This document shows positions 1 through 6,117 of a DNA stretch of 6,498 nt, one piece after another (position 1 is the first letter of the stretch; the number at the start of each line of letters is the position of its first letter). The notes beneath the pieces were generated by a model. That model had not been told where the DNA came from. It did no database searches and saw only the letters and a program-made list of their open reading frames with translations. The stretch comes from Desulfobulbus sp. GTDB taxonomy: Bacteria; Desulfobacterota; Desulfobulbia; Desulfobulbales; Desulfobulbaceae. The position numbers and the translations under genes were made by a program. The stretch is from assembly GCA_028684915.1 (NCBI GenBank), contig JAQUEZ010000317.1:1-6498 (forward strand). The letters are read 5' to 3'.

Positions 1-910
1 GGATATCATGATAGGCGATATTATCATCAATTGGTTCCAGGTGTGTGGTGATGAATGTATCACTGAGCACTATACGAATGTCACCTTCAAAATCTTCCGC
101 TACATGATGCGCATCATGTACAGTCCAGCCACCAGGAACAAGCATGTGAACAGTAATGAACCGATGTGAGGCGGATTGACGAGTACGCAACTCATGAAAT
201 TCAACCCCTTTCCCTCTGTATTTGATCATTATTTTTTCGATCGATTGCTGATCTTCAACAGGCAAAACAACATCCATTAATCCATCCACTGATCTGCGTA
301 TTAACCCAATGCCTGTCCATACAATATTGACAGCAACAAGCAGAGCTACAATGGGATCAATTAATGTCCATCCGGTCACGGCAATTAATCCCACCCCGAC
401 GATGACCCCTGCAGAAGTCCATACGTCGGTCATGAGATGTTGAGAATCTGCTTCAAGAGTAATTGAGTTGTGTGCCTTGGCAGCTTTCATGAGAACACGG
501 GCCACAACAAAATTTACCACTGAGGCAGCGGCGCATACAAGAATGCCGATTCCAACCTGTTCGAGAGGTCGTGGATGAATCATTCGTTCGATAGCTGTAT
601 AAACAATCCCGCTCGCAGCCACCAGAATGAGAATCCCCTCGACAACACTTGAAAAGTATTCAGCTTTACTGTGGCCAAAAGTATGCTTTGCATCTGCAGG
701 TTGCGCCGCAAGTGTCAGCATACTTAAGGCCATCAAAGCTCCCGCTAAGTTGACAACCGATTCCACCGCATCAGAAAGCAATCCGACTGAACCCGTTAAA
801 AGGTAAGCAACCATTTTCATCAAAATCGTGGTAATGGCGGCTGCTATAGAAAGCCATGCAAAACGAGTCAGGGATGAACGATCAGAGATAATGTTTTGAT
901 TTATATGCAT
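1..910 (-). CDS. Cation diffusion facilitator (CDF) metal transporter, partial at window edge
   Basis: The start is the ATG at 910-908; the frame stays open to position 1, so the 3' end is missing. About 303 residues are visible, close to the usual length of this family, so little is lost. The translation shows a CDF protein: a first helix, then GSVGLLSDAVESVVN (residues 40-54), the FGHSKAE loop motif (78-84), and LEADSQHLMTDVW (152-164) with the HxxxD half-site H158/D162. A cytoplasmic domain follows from about 210, rich in His and acidic residues and ending in THLEP. CDF proteins export divalent metals (Zn, Fe, Mn, Co, Cd) from the cytoplasm by proton antiport, usually as dimers. Aligned to FieF, the first half-site is E50/N54 rather than DxxxD, so the metal cannot be predicted. 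A GGGGAG Shine-Dalgarno lies about 8 nt upstream, in the kinase stop region, implying translational coupling. Confidence is high for family, low for substrate. Confidence 0.93.
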   Translation of the reverse strand, partial: MHINQNIISDRSSLTRFAWLSIAAAITTILMKMVAYLLTGSVGLLSDAVESVVNLAGALMALSMLTLAAQPADAKHTFGHSKAEYFSSVVEGILILVAASGIVYTAIERMIHPRPLEQVGIGILVCAAASVVNFVVARVLMKAAKAHNSITLEADSQHLMTDVWTSAGVIVGVGLIAVTGWTLIDPIVALLVAVNIVWTGIGLIRRSVDGLMDVVLPVEDQQSIEKIMIKYRGKGVEFHELRTRQSASHRFITVHMLVPGGWTVHDAHHVAEDFEGDIRIVLSDTFITTHLEPIDDNIAYHDI

Positions 911-914
911 CAAA

Positions 915-2360
915 CTAACTCCCCGACTGGCTGGTTGACCCAGGAAAGTGGACCACCGGGAGGAGAGGCTGGGGTAGGATGACCGAAAAGCTGCTTCCCC
1001 TCCCCGGCTTGCTCTCAACCTCGATGGTGCCATGATGGTTTTTAATTATGGACTTTACGATACTCAGGCCGAGGCCGGTGCCTTCCGTACCCCGTGCCAC
1101 GTCGGCCCTGTAAAAACGGTCAAAGATCCTTTCTCTGTCTTCTTCCGCGATTCCGGTTCCTGTGTCTGCAACCGTCAGCCGCACGACCCCGTTTTCTTTG
1201 CCGGCGGAAATTTCCACAGATCCATTTTCTCGGTTATAGCAGATTGCATTTTCAATTAGATTAAGGAATGCCTCAGACAGCCTGTCCTCATCACCATTAA
1301 CGATGAGATCCTCCGCCAGTGACAGGGTTATGTTTACGGATCTGTGTTCAGCGAGCGGCAGGGTAAGCCTGAGTGCTTTTTGGACGCAGTTTTTCAAGGA
1401 TATTTCCCTGAAACCCATGGGGGAGAACCTCCCTGCATCAAGACGGGCCAGGGAGAGTAGGTCTTTTGTGAGCCTACCCATGTTGTTGGAAATCTCCCTG
1501 ATCGTCTCGAGAGCTTCCCTGTATTCATCCACAGTCCGTTCTTTCTGAAGCAGCACATCGCAATGTGCCTTGATGACAGAAACCGGGGTCTTAAGCTCGT
1601 GGGAGGCATCCGATATCAGCCGCTGTTCGGACTCAAAGGCCTTCTGCAACCTTCCGAGCATTTCGTTAAACGAGGCCGCAATGCCGCATAGTTCCTGGGC
1701 CTCAGCCTTGACCTCCAGTCTGTCGCCCAAGCTTTTAGGGGTTATCCGCCGTATCGAAAAGGAAAAAACATCGAGAGGTTTCAATGAGCGTTTTATTATC
1801 CACCCGGACACTAGGCATACTGTCAGAATGCATAATGGCATGACGATGAGTAAAAAGTGTTGGAAGGCATTGATCATGGCAATATTGTCGCGGATGCTTT
1901 CAGCAACGAATATATCAAATGTGCGACCATAGGCCTTAAAACTGTGGTGCAGGGTGCGAATCGGCTCCTTGTTGGGTCCTGTAGAAGTATAGACCTTTAT
2001 GTTCTTATCGGCATTCATGAACTCAAGCGGGCCAGACGCCAAGTCGAAGCCCTCATCCACCAGTGACGGAGAGGCCGCCAATATCTGGCCATCAAGGAGC
2101 ACCTTATAATAATGCCCGGACCTTGGTATGGAATATTCGCCGAGGATGATCTCTGAAAGCTCAAGATCGATATCATCGTGCTCCACGTGCAAGAGGCCGG
2201 TTATCAATTGTTCTTTCGAATGGAGGGCGTTATCAATAGCGTCTATGATGATCACTTTTACCTCATGCAACAGAAACCATCCTATTGCTATGAGCATGAG
2301 AGCGGTGAATGCAAAAGACCAAACAAAAAGTCGTATCCTAATCGATCTGGACCAGATCAT
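915..2360 (-). CDS. Sensor histidine kinase, heavy-metal/envelope type (CusS/CzcS-like)
   Basis: This 481-residue protein has the full layout of a membrane sensor kinase. TM1 spans about 11-32, an extracytoplasmic sensor region about 33-167, TM2 about 168-188 and a HAMP linker about 189-243. The HisKA domain carries the phospho-acceptor in DASHELKTP (H254). The ATPase domain shows the N box (NLIENA, N371), G1 box (DTGTGI, 399-404), F box (FDRFYRAD, 413-420) and G2 box (GTGLGLSIV, 427-435). All catalytic motifs look intact. It should phosphorylate the regulator encoded just upstream, whose stop it overlaps by ATGA (2357-2360); an AAGGGTG site in the end of the regulator gene serves as its Shine-Dalgarno. 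The sensor region has several histidines (H47, H58, H61, H83, H138, H139), and the neighbouring gene is a metal exporter, so metal sensing is a reasonable inference, not proven. About 18 residues after the last ATPase strand form an unusual Pro/Ser-rich tail. Confidence 0.96.
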   Translation of the reverse strand: MIWSRSIRIRLFVWSFAFTALMLIAIGWFLLHEVKVIIIDAIDNALHSKEQLITGLLHVEHDDIDLELSEIILGEYSIPRSGHYYKVLLDGQILAASPSLVDEGFDLASGPLEFMNADKNIKVYTSTGPNKEPIRTLHHSFKAYGRTFDIFVAESIRDNIAMINAFQHFLLIVMPLCILTVCLVSGWIIKRSLKPLDVFSFSIRRITPKSLGDRLEVKAEAQELCGIAASFNEMLGRLQKAFESEQRLISDASHELKTPVSVIKAHCDVLLQKERTVDEYREALETIREISNNMGRLTKDLLSLARLDAGRFSPMGFREISLKNCVQKALRLTLPLAEHRSVNITLSLAEDLIVNGDEDRLSEAFLNLIENAICYNRENGSVEISAGKENGVVRLTVADTGTGIAEEDRERIFDRFYRADVARGTEGTGLGLSIVKSIIKNHHGTIEVESKPGRGSSFSVILPQPLLPVVHFPGSTSQSGS

Positions 2361-3031
2361 TCTTCACCCTTCAAAACATAACCGGCACCCCTCACGGTGT
2401 GGACCAGATTTCTGCCGAAGCCCTTGTCTATCTTGTTGCGTAGATAATTGATGTAAACATCTATGACATTGCTATCGAGGTCGAAGTCTGTATCGTACAT
2501 ATGTTCTGTAAGTTCGGTCCTGCTGATCACTCTGCCATTGTTCAGGACAAGATACTCAAGAAGGGAGTATTCTTTCGTGGAAAGCTGGATTTCCTTCCCA
2601 GATCTGGTGACGGTCTTTAAATGCATGTTGATTGTCAGGTCATCGATGGAAATTACCGGAGAAGCCTTGTTGCTGCTTCTCCTGATGACAGCGTTTAATC
2701 GCGCCAGCAGTTCCTGAAAATCAAAAGGCTTTACAATGTAATCATCCGCCCCGGTGTTCAGCCCTTTAACCCTGTCCTCAAGCTCTCCCTTGGCAGTAAG
2801 CAACAGAACCGGGACCCCGATGTTTTTTGCCCGTAAGCTGTTAAGAATTGTCAACCCGTCCATTCTGGGAAGCAAAATGTCGAGAAGTATAGCGTCGAAC
2901 GGATTTGTCTCTGCCATATAGAGCCCTTCCTCGCCATCATGGCACATATCGACGATGAAGCCGTTTTCCTCAAGCCCCTTTTTCAGAATTTTCGCAAGAT
3001 GTCGCTCGTCTTCAATAATTAGAATTCTCAT
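2357..3031 (-). CDS. OmpR/PhoB-family response regulator (CusR/CopR-like)
   Basis: This 224-residue cytoplasmic transcription factor has an N-terminal receiver domain (1-115) and a C-terminal winged-helix DNA-binding domain (about 125-224). Receiver residues are all present: the acidic pair E7/D8, phospho-acceptor D51 in LLDILLPRMDG, the switch T79, and K101 in KPFDF. The effector domain has LSTKEYSLLEYL, VISRTEL, a VIDVYINYLRNKID recognition-helix region and the C-terminal HTVRGAGYVL hairpin typical of this family. The sequence resembles regulators of copper/zinc/silver resistance operons. It is encoded with its kinase and should bind tandem direct repeats; a candidate site lies at 5046-5085. 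The ATG at 3031 has no convincing Shine-Dalgarno (the preceding bases are C-rich), which is odd next to the strong sites of the other genes and may mean lower or coupled translation. Fifty-four bases separate it from the gene upstream. Confidence 0.96.
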   Translation of the reverse strand: MRILIIEDERHLAKILKKGLEENGFIVDMCHDGEEGLYMAETNPFDAILLDILLPRMDGLTILNSLRAKNIGVPVLLLTAKGELEDRVKGLNTGADDYIVKPFDFQELLARLNAVIRRSSNKASPVISIDDLTINMHLKTVTRSGKEIQLSTKEYSLLEYLVLNNGRVISRTELTEHMYDTDFDLDSNVIDVYINYLRNKIDKGFGRNLVHTVRGAGYVLKGEE

Positions 3032-3085
3032 ACAGTCAGGGGGTTGGTTTTGGGTTTGTGGATGGTTTAGGTGAATTTCGTTTCT

Positions 3086-3448
3086 TCAATTTGTTGGATT
3101 TTTTCCTGAACAGGCCTGGGTTAACTCTTTCACATTCACAGCAATTGGTTTTTCAAGCCATGCTTTAATACTCAAGAGACTTTGAGCTTTGTCCCAACAT
3201 CCCACCTTTGCAAGAGCGGGAAGATTATTAATCTCTTTTCCGAGAGCCACAACTTTCTCCTGTACGTTAGGGTTGGTGCCAAGGTTTGCAACCCCTCGAA
3301 CAGCCGCAACACCTCCCCAGAGGATAAGAGTTGACACCAATAGAAAACCGATAAAAGCTACACCCAAAAAGATTTTAAACTTTCGCATAATCTGAGGATT
3401 ATTTTTAAACTTATTGAGCAATTCTGGAAAAATGGAATTTTGGTTCAC
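3086..3448 (-). CDS. Small single-pass membrane protein with two cysteines, unknown function
   Basis: The frame begins with GTG at 3448, preceded by a strong AAAGGAGG with a 5-6 nt spacer, which fixes the start. The 120-residue product has a basic N-terminal segment (K13, K15, R22, K23, K25), one hydrophobic helix at about 26-50, and a roughly 65-residue C-terminal part. By the positive-inside rule the C-terminal part should face the periplasm. It contains two cysteines (C84 in KVGCWDKAQSLL and C113 near the end) that could form a disulfide, and a short WLEKPI motif. I do not recognise a named domain. It sits between the cytochrome gene and the two-component genes in the same direction, so a role in the membrane redox or metal response is plausible. 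It could be an accessory protein to the sensor kinase or the cytochrome; nothing in the sequence decides this. Confidence 0.82.
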   Translation of the reverse strand: MNQNSIFPELLNKFKNNPQIMRKFKIFLGVAFIGFLLVSTLILWGGVAAVRGVANLGTNPNVQEKVVALGKEINNLPALAKVGCWDKAQSLLSIKAWLEKPIAVNVKELTQACSGKNPTN

Positions 3449-3589
3449 ACGAACCTCCTTTGTTAATTCGATTTAGAGCCTTTTAAAGTGCGCTCGGGCA
3501 AGGATGCACTGCAAAAGGTTCATCAGTTTACATTATTTTCCATCAAAGAATCCATTAGGATGCTTTAGGCATTTTTACATCTGTTCCTG

Positions 3590-4324
3590 TCAATCGTCAT
3601 CCTCCTCATGATGACCGTGTTTACCACCTCTATGTTCTTTAATCTTATCCTCCGCCTCAATCAGCTGGATGGTTGTGCCGATGAACGGCACTATTGTTTG
3701 TCTGGATTGCGGGTCAAAGTTGCTAAATAAACCTGCAATCCAATAACAAGTTAAAAGCAGAAACACCGCCCCAGCTAATGGTCTGGCAGCAGGTATTCCT
3801 TCGTTTGCCTCACCATCCTTGTATCCGGAAACCATGCTGAAAGTTATGTTCTCTTTGTGCTTGGCGGTGTGTACGATTACCCCTGCCAGATGGGCGGACA
3901 CCACTGCAAGCATGGCATATGCAAAAAAAACATGGGCTTCCTTGAAGACCTCCCGCTGACTAAACAATCCAGTTGCAACAAGACCTCCGAGAAGGAAAAA
4001 CATGACGAAAGCGGCATAGCCTGACCCAGGATTGTGGCCGGCATACCGCATAGTTTTTCCGCCGAGCGCATCTCGGATATAGCTATAAAGTTCGAGGGGG
4101 TTGAAAAGGAAGGAGCTGAACCGGGCATACTTTGAGCCCCAAAAGCCCCAGAAAATCCTAAAAAGGACCAGCAGGCCGGTCACTAGGCCAAGAATTCCGT
4201 GAACGGCAAAGAACGGGTTTTCATCAGAAACAATCAGCCCAATACTGAGGGACGCCGTGAATGTCACTGCCAACAACCAGTGAAACATTCGTGTAGGAAA
4301 ATCCCACACGAGAATACGATTCAT
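3590..4324 (-). CDS. Cytochrome b561-type (b-type heme) membrane protein
   Basis: The 244-residue protein matches bacterial cytochrome b561 / hydrogenase-type cytochrome b subunits. It opens with VWDFPTRMFHWLLA (H15), then VHGILG (H42), the GHNPGSGY motif (96-103) preceding the third helix, and a helix with H131 and H145. These four histidines fit the two axial ligand pairs of a diheme four-helix bundle in the inner membrane. A further hydrophobic segment at about 183-201 gives a fifth helix. Such proteins pass electrons between quinones and a partner redox protein. No obvious partner such as a c-type cytochrome or hydrogenase is in the window. The C-terminus is unusual: residues 231-244 are a run of His, Gly, Lys and acids that could bind metal. 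The ATG at 4324 has AAAGGAG seven bases upstream. It follows the DUF5666-like gene by 79 nt in the same direction. Confidence 0.92.
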   Translation of the reverse strand: MNRILVWDFPTRMFHWLLAVTFTASLSIGLIVSDENPFFAVHGILGLVTGLLVLFRIFWGFWGSKYARFSSFLFNPLELYSYIRDALGGKTMRYAGHNPGSGYAAFVMFFLLGGLVATGLFSQREVFKEAHVFFAYAMLAVVSAHLAGVIVHTAKHKENITFSMVSGYKDGEANEGIPAARPLAGAVFLLLTCYWIAGLFSNFDPQSRQTIVPFIGTTIQLIEAEDKIKEHRGGKHGHHEEDDD

Positions 4325-4403
4325 GAGGTGACTCCTTTTACCTGCGCTTTGATTTTTTTTACGAGAAAATTAACAAAACGACCCTTGTCCCTATTTCCAA
4401 CCC

Positions 4404-4985
4404 TTAGTTGCCGTCTTGTTTTATCTCGATCCGGGAAACAATAAAGGTTTCCCCCAACACTGTCCCCTGCACCTGCACGGGAGCACCTATTTCGGGTTGA
4501 CCCTTTTTTCCCGTTATTACAGTCTCTTTCAATACCAGGATCTCTTTGCCGCTTACAACCCAGGTCCCCAAAAGGCCTTTTGGAAGATTTTCGATGGTGC
4601 CAGACATCGTATTCTCCATGGCAGCGGGAGAGCCGGAGGCTTTGGCCCTTTTTACCTCTACTTTGGTGGCAGTAAGAATATCTCCTGACTGCATGGCTTT
4701 TATCTCAACAAAGGCGCCAGGTTTAATCGTTCCGTGCTTTTCTTCCAGAAAGGTATCTTTGGTTACAACAACCTGCCTTCCGTTTACGACCCACACGCCT
4801 GAAAGCCCATTTTCCGGAAGCGTCTCCACCGTGCCGTACATCTTGGTACGATATCCTGTTGGGAGTTGCTCCATCTCACCTATGCGTCTACTGTGTTCAT
4901 AGCAGTCATTTTCACTGCTGAACACCGCAGGTGGAGCGAGTGACATGAATAAAAATGCCGTGATTCCCATGCACATAGTTTTCAC
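4404..4985 (-). CDS. Exported protein with two tandem DUF5666-like domains
   Basis: The best start is GTG at 4985, with GGAGG five bases upstream; an in-frame ATG at 4976 lacks that spacing. The 193-residue product has a signal peptide (about 1-23), so the mature protein is periplasmic or secreted. It contains two related modules. Module 1 (about 51-113) begins GTVETLPENGLSGVWVV and module 2 (about 129-190) begins GTIENLPKGLLGTWVV. Each continues through a V/T-rich strand, a GxPV/PGAFV turn and a final KVEVKR or RIEIKQ strand. This is the small OB-like beta-barrel pattern of DUF5666, whose biochemical role is not established. One cysteine (C28) remains in the predicted mature form. It is the first gene after the operon promoter, so it should be strongly expressed with the cytochrome, two-component and transporter genes. 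A ligand-binding or protein-protein role in the periplasm is only a guess. Confidence 0.88.
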   Translation of the reverse strand: MKTMCMGITAFLFMSLAPPAVFSSENDCYEHSRRIGEMEQLPTGYRTKMYGTVETLPENGLSGVWVVNGRQVVVTKDTFLEEKHGTIKPGAFVEIKAMQSGDILTATKVEVKRAKASGSPAAMENTMSGTIENLPKGLLGTWVVSGKEILVLKETVITGKKGQPEIGAPVQVQGTVLGETFIVSRIEIKQDGN

Positions 4986-5011
4986 GATTTCCTCCTTTCA
5001 TTGAACCGATT

Positions 5012-5041
5012 CTTATAGAGCTTTCATTCCTGCGCTGTCGA
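5012..5041 (-). promoter_or_regulatory. Sigma-70-type promoter of the minus-strand operon
   Basis: Read on the minus strand there is a -35 TCGACA (5041-5036, five of six to consensus), an 18-bp spacer and a -10 TATAAG (5017-5012, five of six). Transcription would start near 5005, giving a leader of about 20 nt that contains the GGAGG site of the first gene. This is the best promoter seen upstream of any minus-strand gene, and I saw no intrinsic terminator between 4404 and 915, so it may drive all six genes. Confidence 0.65.
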
Positions 5042-5045
5042 TTTT

Positions 5046-5085
5046 GATTTAATGATAACCCATGGCAGATTAAAGGAAGATTAAA
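5046..5085 (-). promoter_or_regulatory. Candidate response-regulator binding site: 11-bp direct repeats
   Basis: On the minus strand, 5085-5075 reads TTTAATCTTCC and 5074-5064 reads TTTAATCTGCC, two adjacent 11-mers that match at 10 of 11 positions. A third, weaker copy, TTAAATC, sits at 5052-5046, exactly two periods further on. OmpR/PhoB-family regulators bind such tandem repeats one helical turn apart. The array ends 4 bp from the -35 element, the position expected for an activator. The encoded regulator (2357-3031) is the obvious candidate to bind it. The repeat is seen; the binding is inferred. Confidence 0.5.
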
Positions 5086-5160
5086 CCCCTTGTTGGTTCA
5101 GCGCAAAATGAAGTTTCCGCCTGTTTGAGGAGTTTAGTAATTTGAACGAGGCAAACTTTG

Positions 5161-5223
5161 ATGAAACGACAACGAGGTGAAAAAAATTGTAACCATCATG
5201 AAACTCAGACGTTGATTGGATAG
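5161..5223 (+). CDS. Possible 20-codon leader ORF (very tentative)
   Basis: ATG at 5161 opens a 20-codon frame ending in TAG at 5221-5223, encoding MKRQRGEKNCNHHETQTLIG. A weak GAGG lies about 9 nt upstream. It is in the leader region of the exported protein gene at 5308 and just before a predicted RNA hairpin. The peptide contains Cys, Asn and a His pair. It is short enough to arise by chance and no codon bias can be judged, so it is listed only because the region otherwise lacks a gene. Confidence 0.15.
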   Translation: MKRQRGEKNCNHHETQTLIG

Positions 5224-5241
5224 CGCAACATAAATTCGGAC

Positions 5242-5284
5242 GGATAGGCATGCGCTGCGGATTGATAGGCTTTCCGCACTATCC
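5242..5284 (+). promoter_or_regulatory. Predicted hairpin in the 5' leader of the exported protein gene
   Basis: GGATAG (5242-5247) can pair with CTATCC (5279-5284) and TGCGGA (5256-5261) with TCCGCA (5273-5278). The 3' arm is a continuous 12 nt; the 5' arm has an 8-nt bulge (GCATGCGC), and the loop is 11 nt. The structure ends 13 nt before the GGAG Shine-Dalgarno at 5298. No U-tract follows, so it is not a terminator. It might affect mRNA stability or translation. A further GGATAG copy at 5218-5223 could compete for pairing. Confidence 0.35.
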
Positions 5285-5307
5285 CGATCCAACACATGGA
5301 GCGAACA

Positions 5308-5586
5308 ATGAACACAGGAAGAATCGCAGGTAAAATAGTGCTAATGGCCGGAGCCATCATCATGCTGGCAATGCCCGCAATGGCAGGTAACGGCAAGGGA
5401 ACTTCCATGGGCCAGGGAGCCGGAGATCGAACACGCACCCAAAGTCGGGATCGCTCATGTCAGGATGCGATTGAGCATAAGGACGCACAGCATCTTGCAG
5501 GCATACAAGACATGCTCAAGTTGCTTATCAAAGATAAGTTACAGGATCAGGATCAACTCCAGGACGGTTCCTGCCAGGCAGGATGA
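5308..5586 (+). CDS. Small exported Gly/Gln/Asp-rich protein, unknown function
   Basis: The ATG at 5308 is chosen over the in-frame ATG at 5296 because it has GGAG (5298-5301) six bases upstream. The 92-residue product has a clear signal peptide: basic start (R5, K9), a hydrophobic stretch (10-22) and a cleavage site after A26 in MPAMA. The mature part of about 66 residues starts with a flexible Gly/Ser/Thr/Arg segment (GNGKGTSMGQGAGDRTRTQ), then a probable helix from C51 (CQDAIEHKDAQHLAGIQDMLKLLIKDKL), then a QDQ-rich end with C89 in DGSCQ. The two cysteines could form a disulfide. No named domain is recognised. It is divergent from the metal/redox operon, shares its control region, and forms its own unit ending in an intrinsic terminator. 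A role in the same envelope response is plausible but unproven. Confidence 0.8.
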   Translation: MNTGRIAGKIVLMAGAIIMLAMPAMAGNGKGTSMGQGAGDRTRTQSRDRSCQDAIEHKDAQHLAGIQDMLKLLIKDKLQDQDQLQDGSCQAG

Positions 5587-5643
5587 AAAGAGTCAGCAAA
5601 GGGGAGGGGCCAGGTTGATTGTTCTCTCGCTTTGCGGAACGCT

Positions 5644-5685
5644 ACCGGAAACGGAAAGAACGTCTACCGTTTCCGGTTGTTTTTT
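5644..5685 (+). terminator. Intrinsic terminator after the small exported protein gene
   Basis: ACCGGAAACGG (5644-5654) and CCGTTTCCGGT (5667-5677) form a perfect 11-bp stem around a 12-nt loop, followed by TG and six T residues (5680-5685). This is a classic rho-independent terminator 57 nt after the stop codon. On the opposite strand no T-run follows the stem, so it acts on plus-strand transcripts only. It isolates the small gene from the DNA to its right. Confidence 0.93.
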
Positions 5686-5943
5686 GTATTCCCGGCTCTC
5701 AAATATCAATGGGGCACCAGGGAAAGGTAACAAGATCATCGATATATTGACCTCTTAATCCAAGGTTGCCAATATCTGTGGTGAGTCATTGACGTCAGGG
5801 TCAGGCCACCCTCTGGTCAGACAACATTTTTCCGGACACAAGTTACGCAATTTCATGCATCGATTCATAACATATCGATTTCTAAATATTAATTCCAAAA
5901 AGTCCGCCAGATTAAGGTTTTTCAACAGAGATAATTTCACACA

Positions 5944-5962
5944 ATATTTCACACGGAAATAT
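5944..5962. repeat. Perfect 7-bp inverted repeat, AT-rich hairpin
   Basis: ATATTTC (5944-5950) and GAAATAT (5956-5962) are exact inverse complements around the loop ACACG. The left arm lies in the second of two ATTTCACAC direct copies (5934-5942, 5946-5954). There is no T-run, so it is not a terminator. It may be a protein binding site or chance in AT-rich DNA. Confidence 0.4.
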
Positions 5963-5971
5963 AATTATTGA

Positions 5972-6117
5972 TTTGCCAACAACCGGATGCTGGGGACTGG
6001 CTCACGATGGCGCTACAGCCACATGTTAATATTGCCACATCGAAGGTATAAAAAATTCTACAATGCCCAGACGTTCACTTCATATGACTGTAAGTCTAAA
6101 TCTCTTTTGTTGGCGAA
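5972..6117. repeat. 11-bp inverted pair bounding 146 bp, possible miniature element
   Basis: TTTGCCAACAA (5972-5982) and TTGTTGGCGAA (6107-6117) are inverted copies with 10 of 11 positions matching. The enclosed 146 bp have no coding capacity, a size compatible with a MITE-like remnant. Pairing does not extend in either direction and I see no target-site duplication, so a chance match cannot be excluded. Confidence 0.2.

Noticed and set aside
1032..2717. Plus-strand and alternate-frame minus-strand open frames inside the kinase and regulator genes.
   Set aside because: They are fully covered by genes with intact diagnostic motifs on the minus strand and their products show no domain features.
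3480..3515. AGTGC/GCACT inverted pair between the cytochrome and small membrane protein genes as a terminator.
   Set aside because: The stem is only 5 bp with a long loop and no proper T-run, too weak to split the operon.
5296..5307. Upstream in-frame ATG at 5296 as the start of the small exported protein.
   Set aside because: This ATG is part of the ATGGAGCG stretch that supplies the Shine-Dalgarno for the ATG at 5308, and it adds an acidic residue ahead of the signal peptide.
5755..5971. Two overlapping opposite-strand open frames of 60-65 codons (5755-5952 minus, 5789-5971 plus).
   Set aside because: No Shine-Dalgarno, no recognisable protein pattern, and they lie in AT-rich repeat-bearing DNA where such frames arise by chance.
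5972..6117. Integron attC site, suggested by the CCAAC/GTTGG inverted ends.
   Set aside because: The core sites do not fit RYYYAAC and GTTRRRY and no internal pairing of the expected kind is seen.
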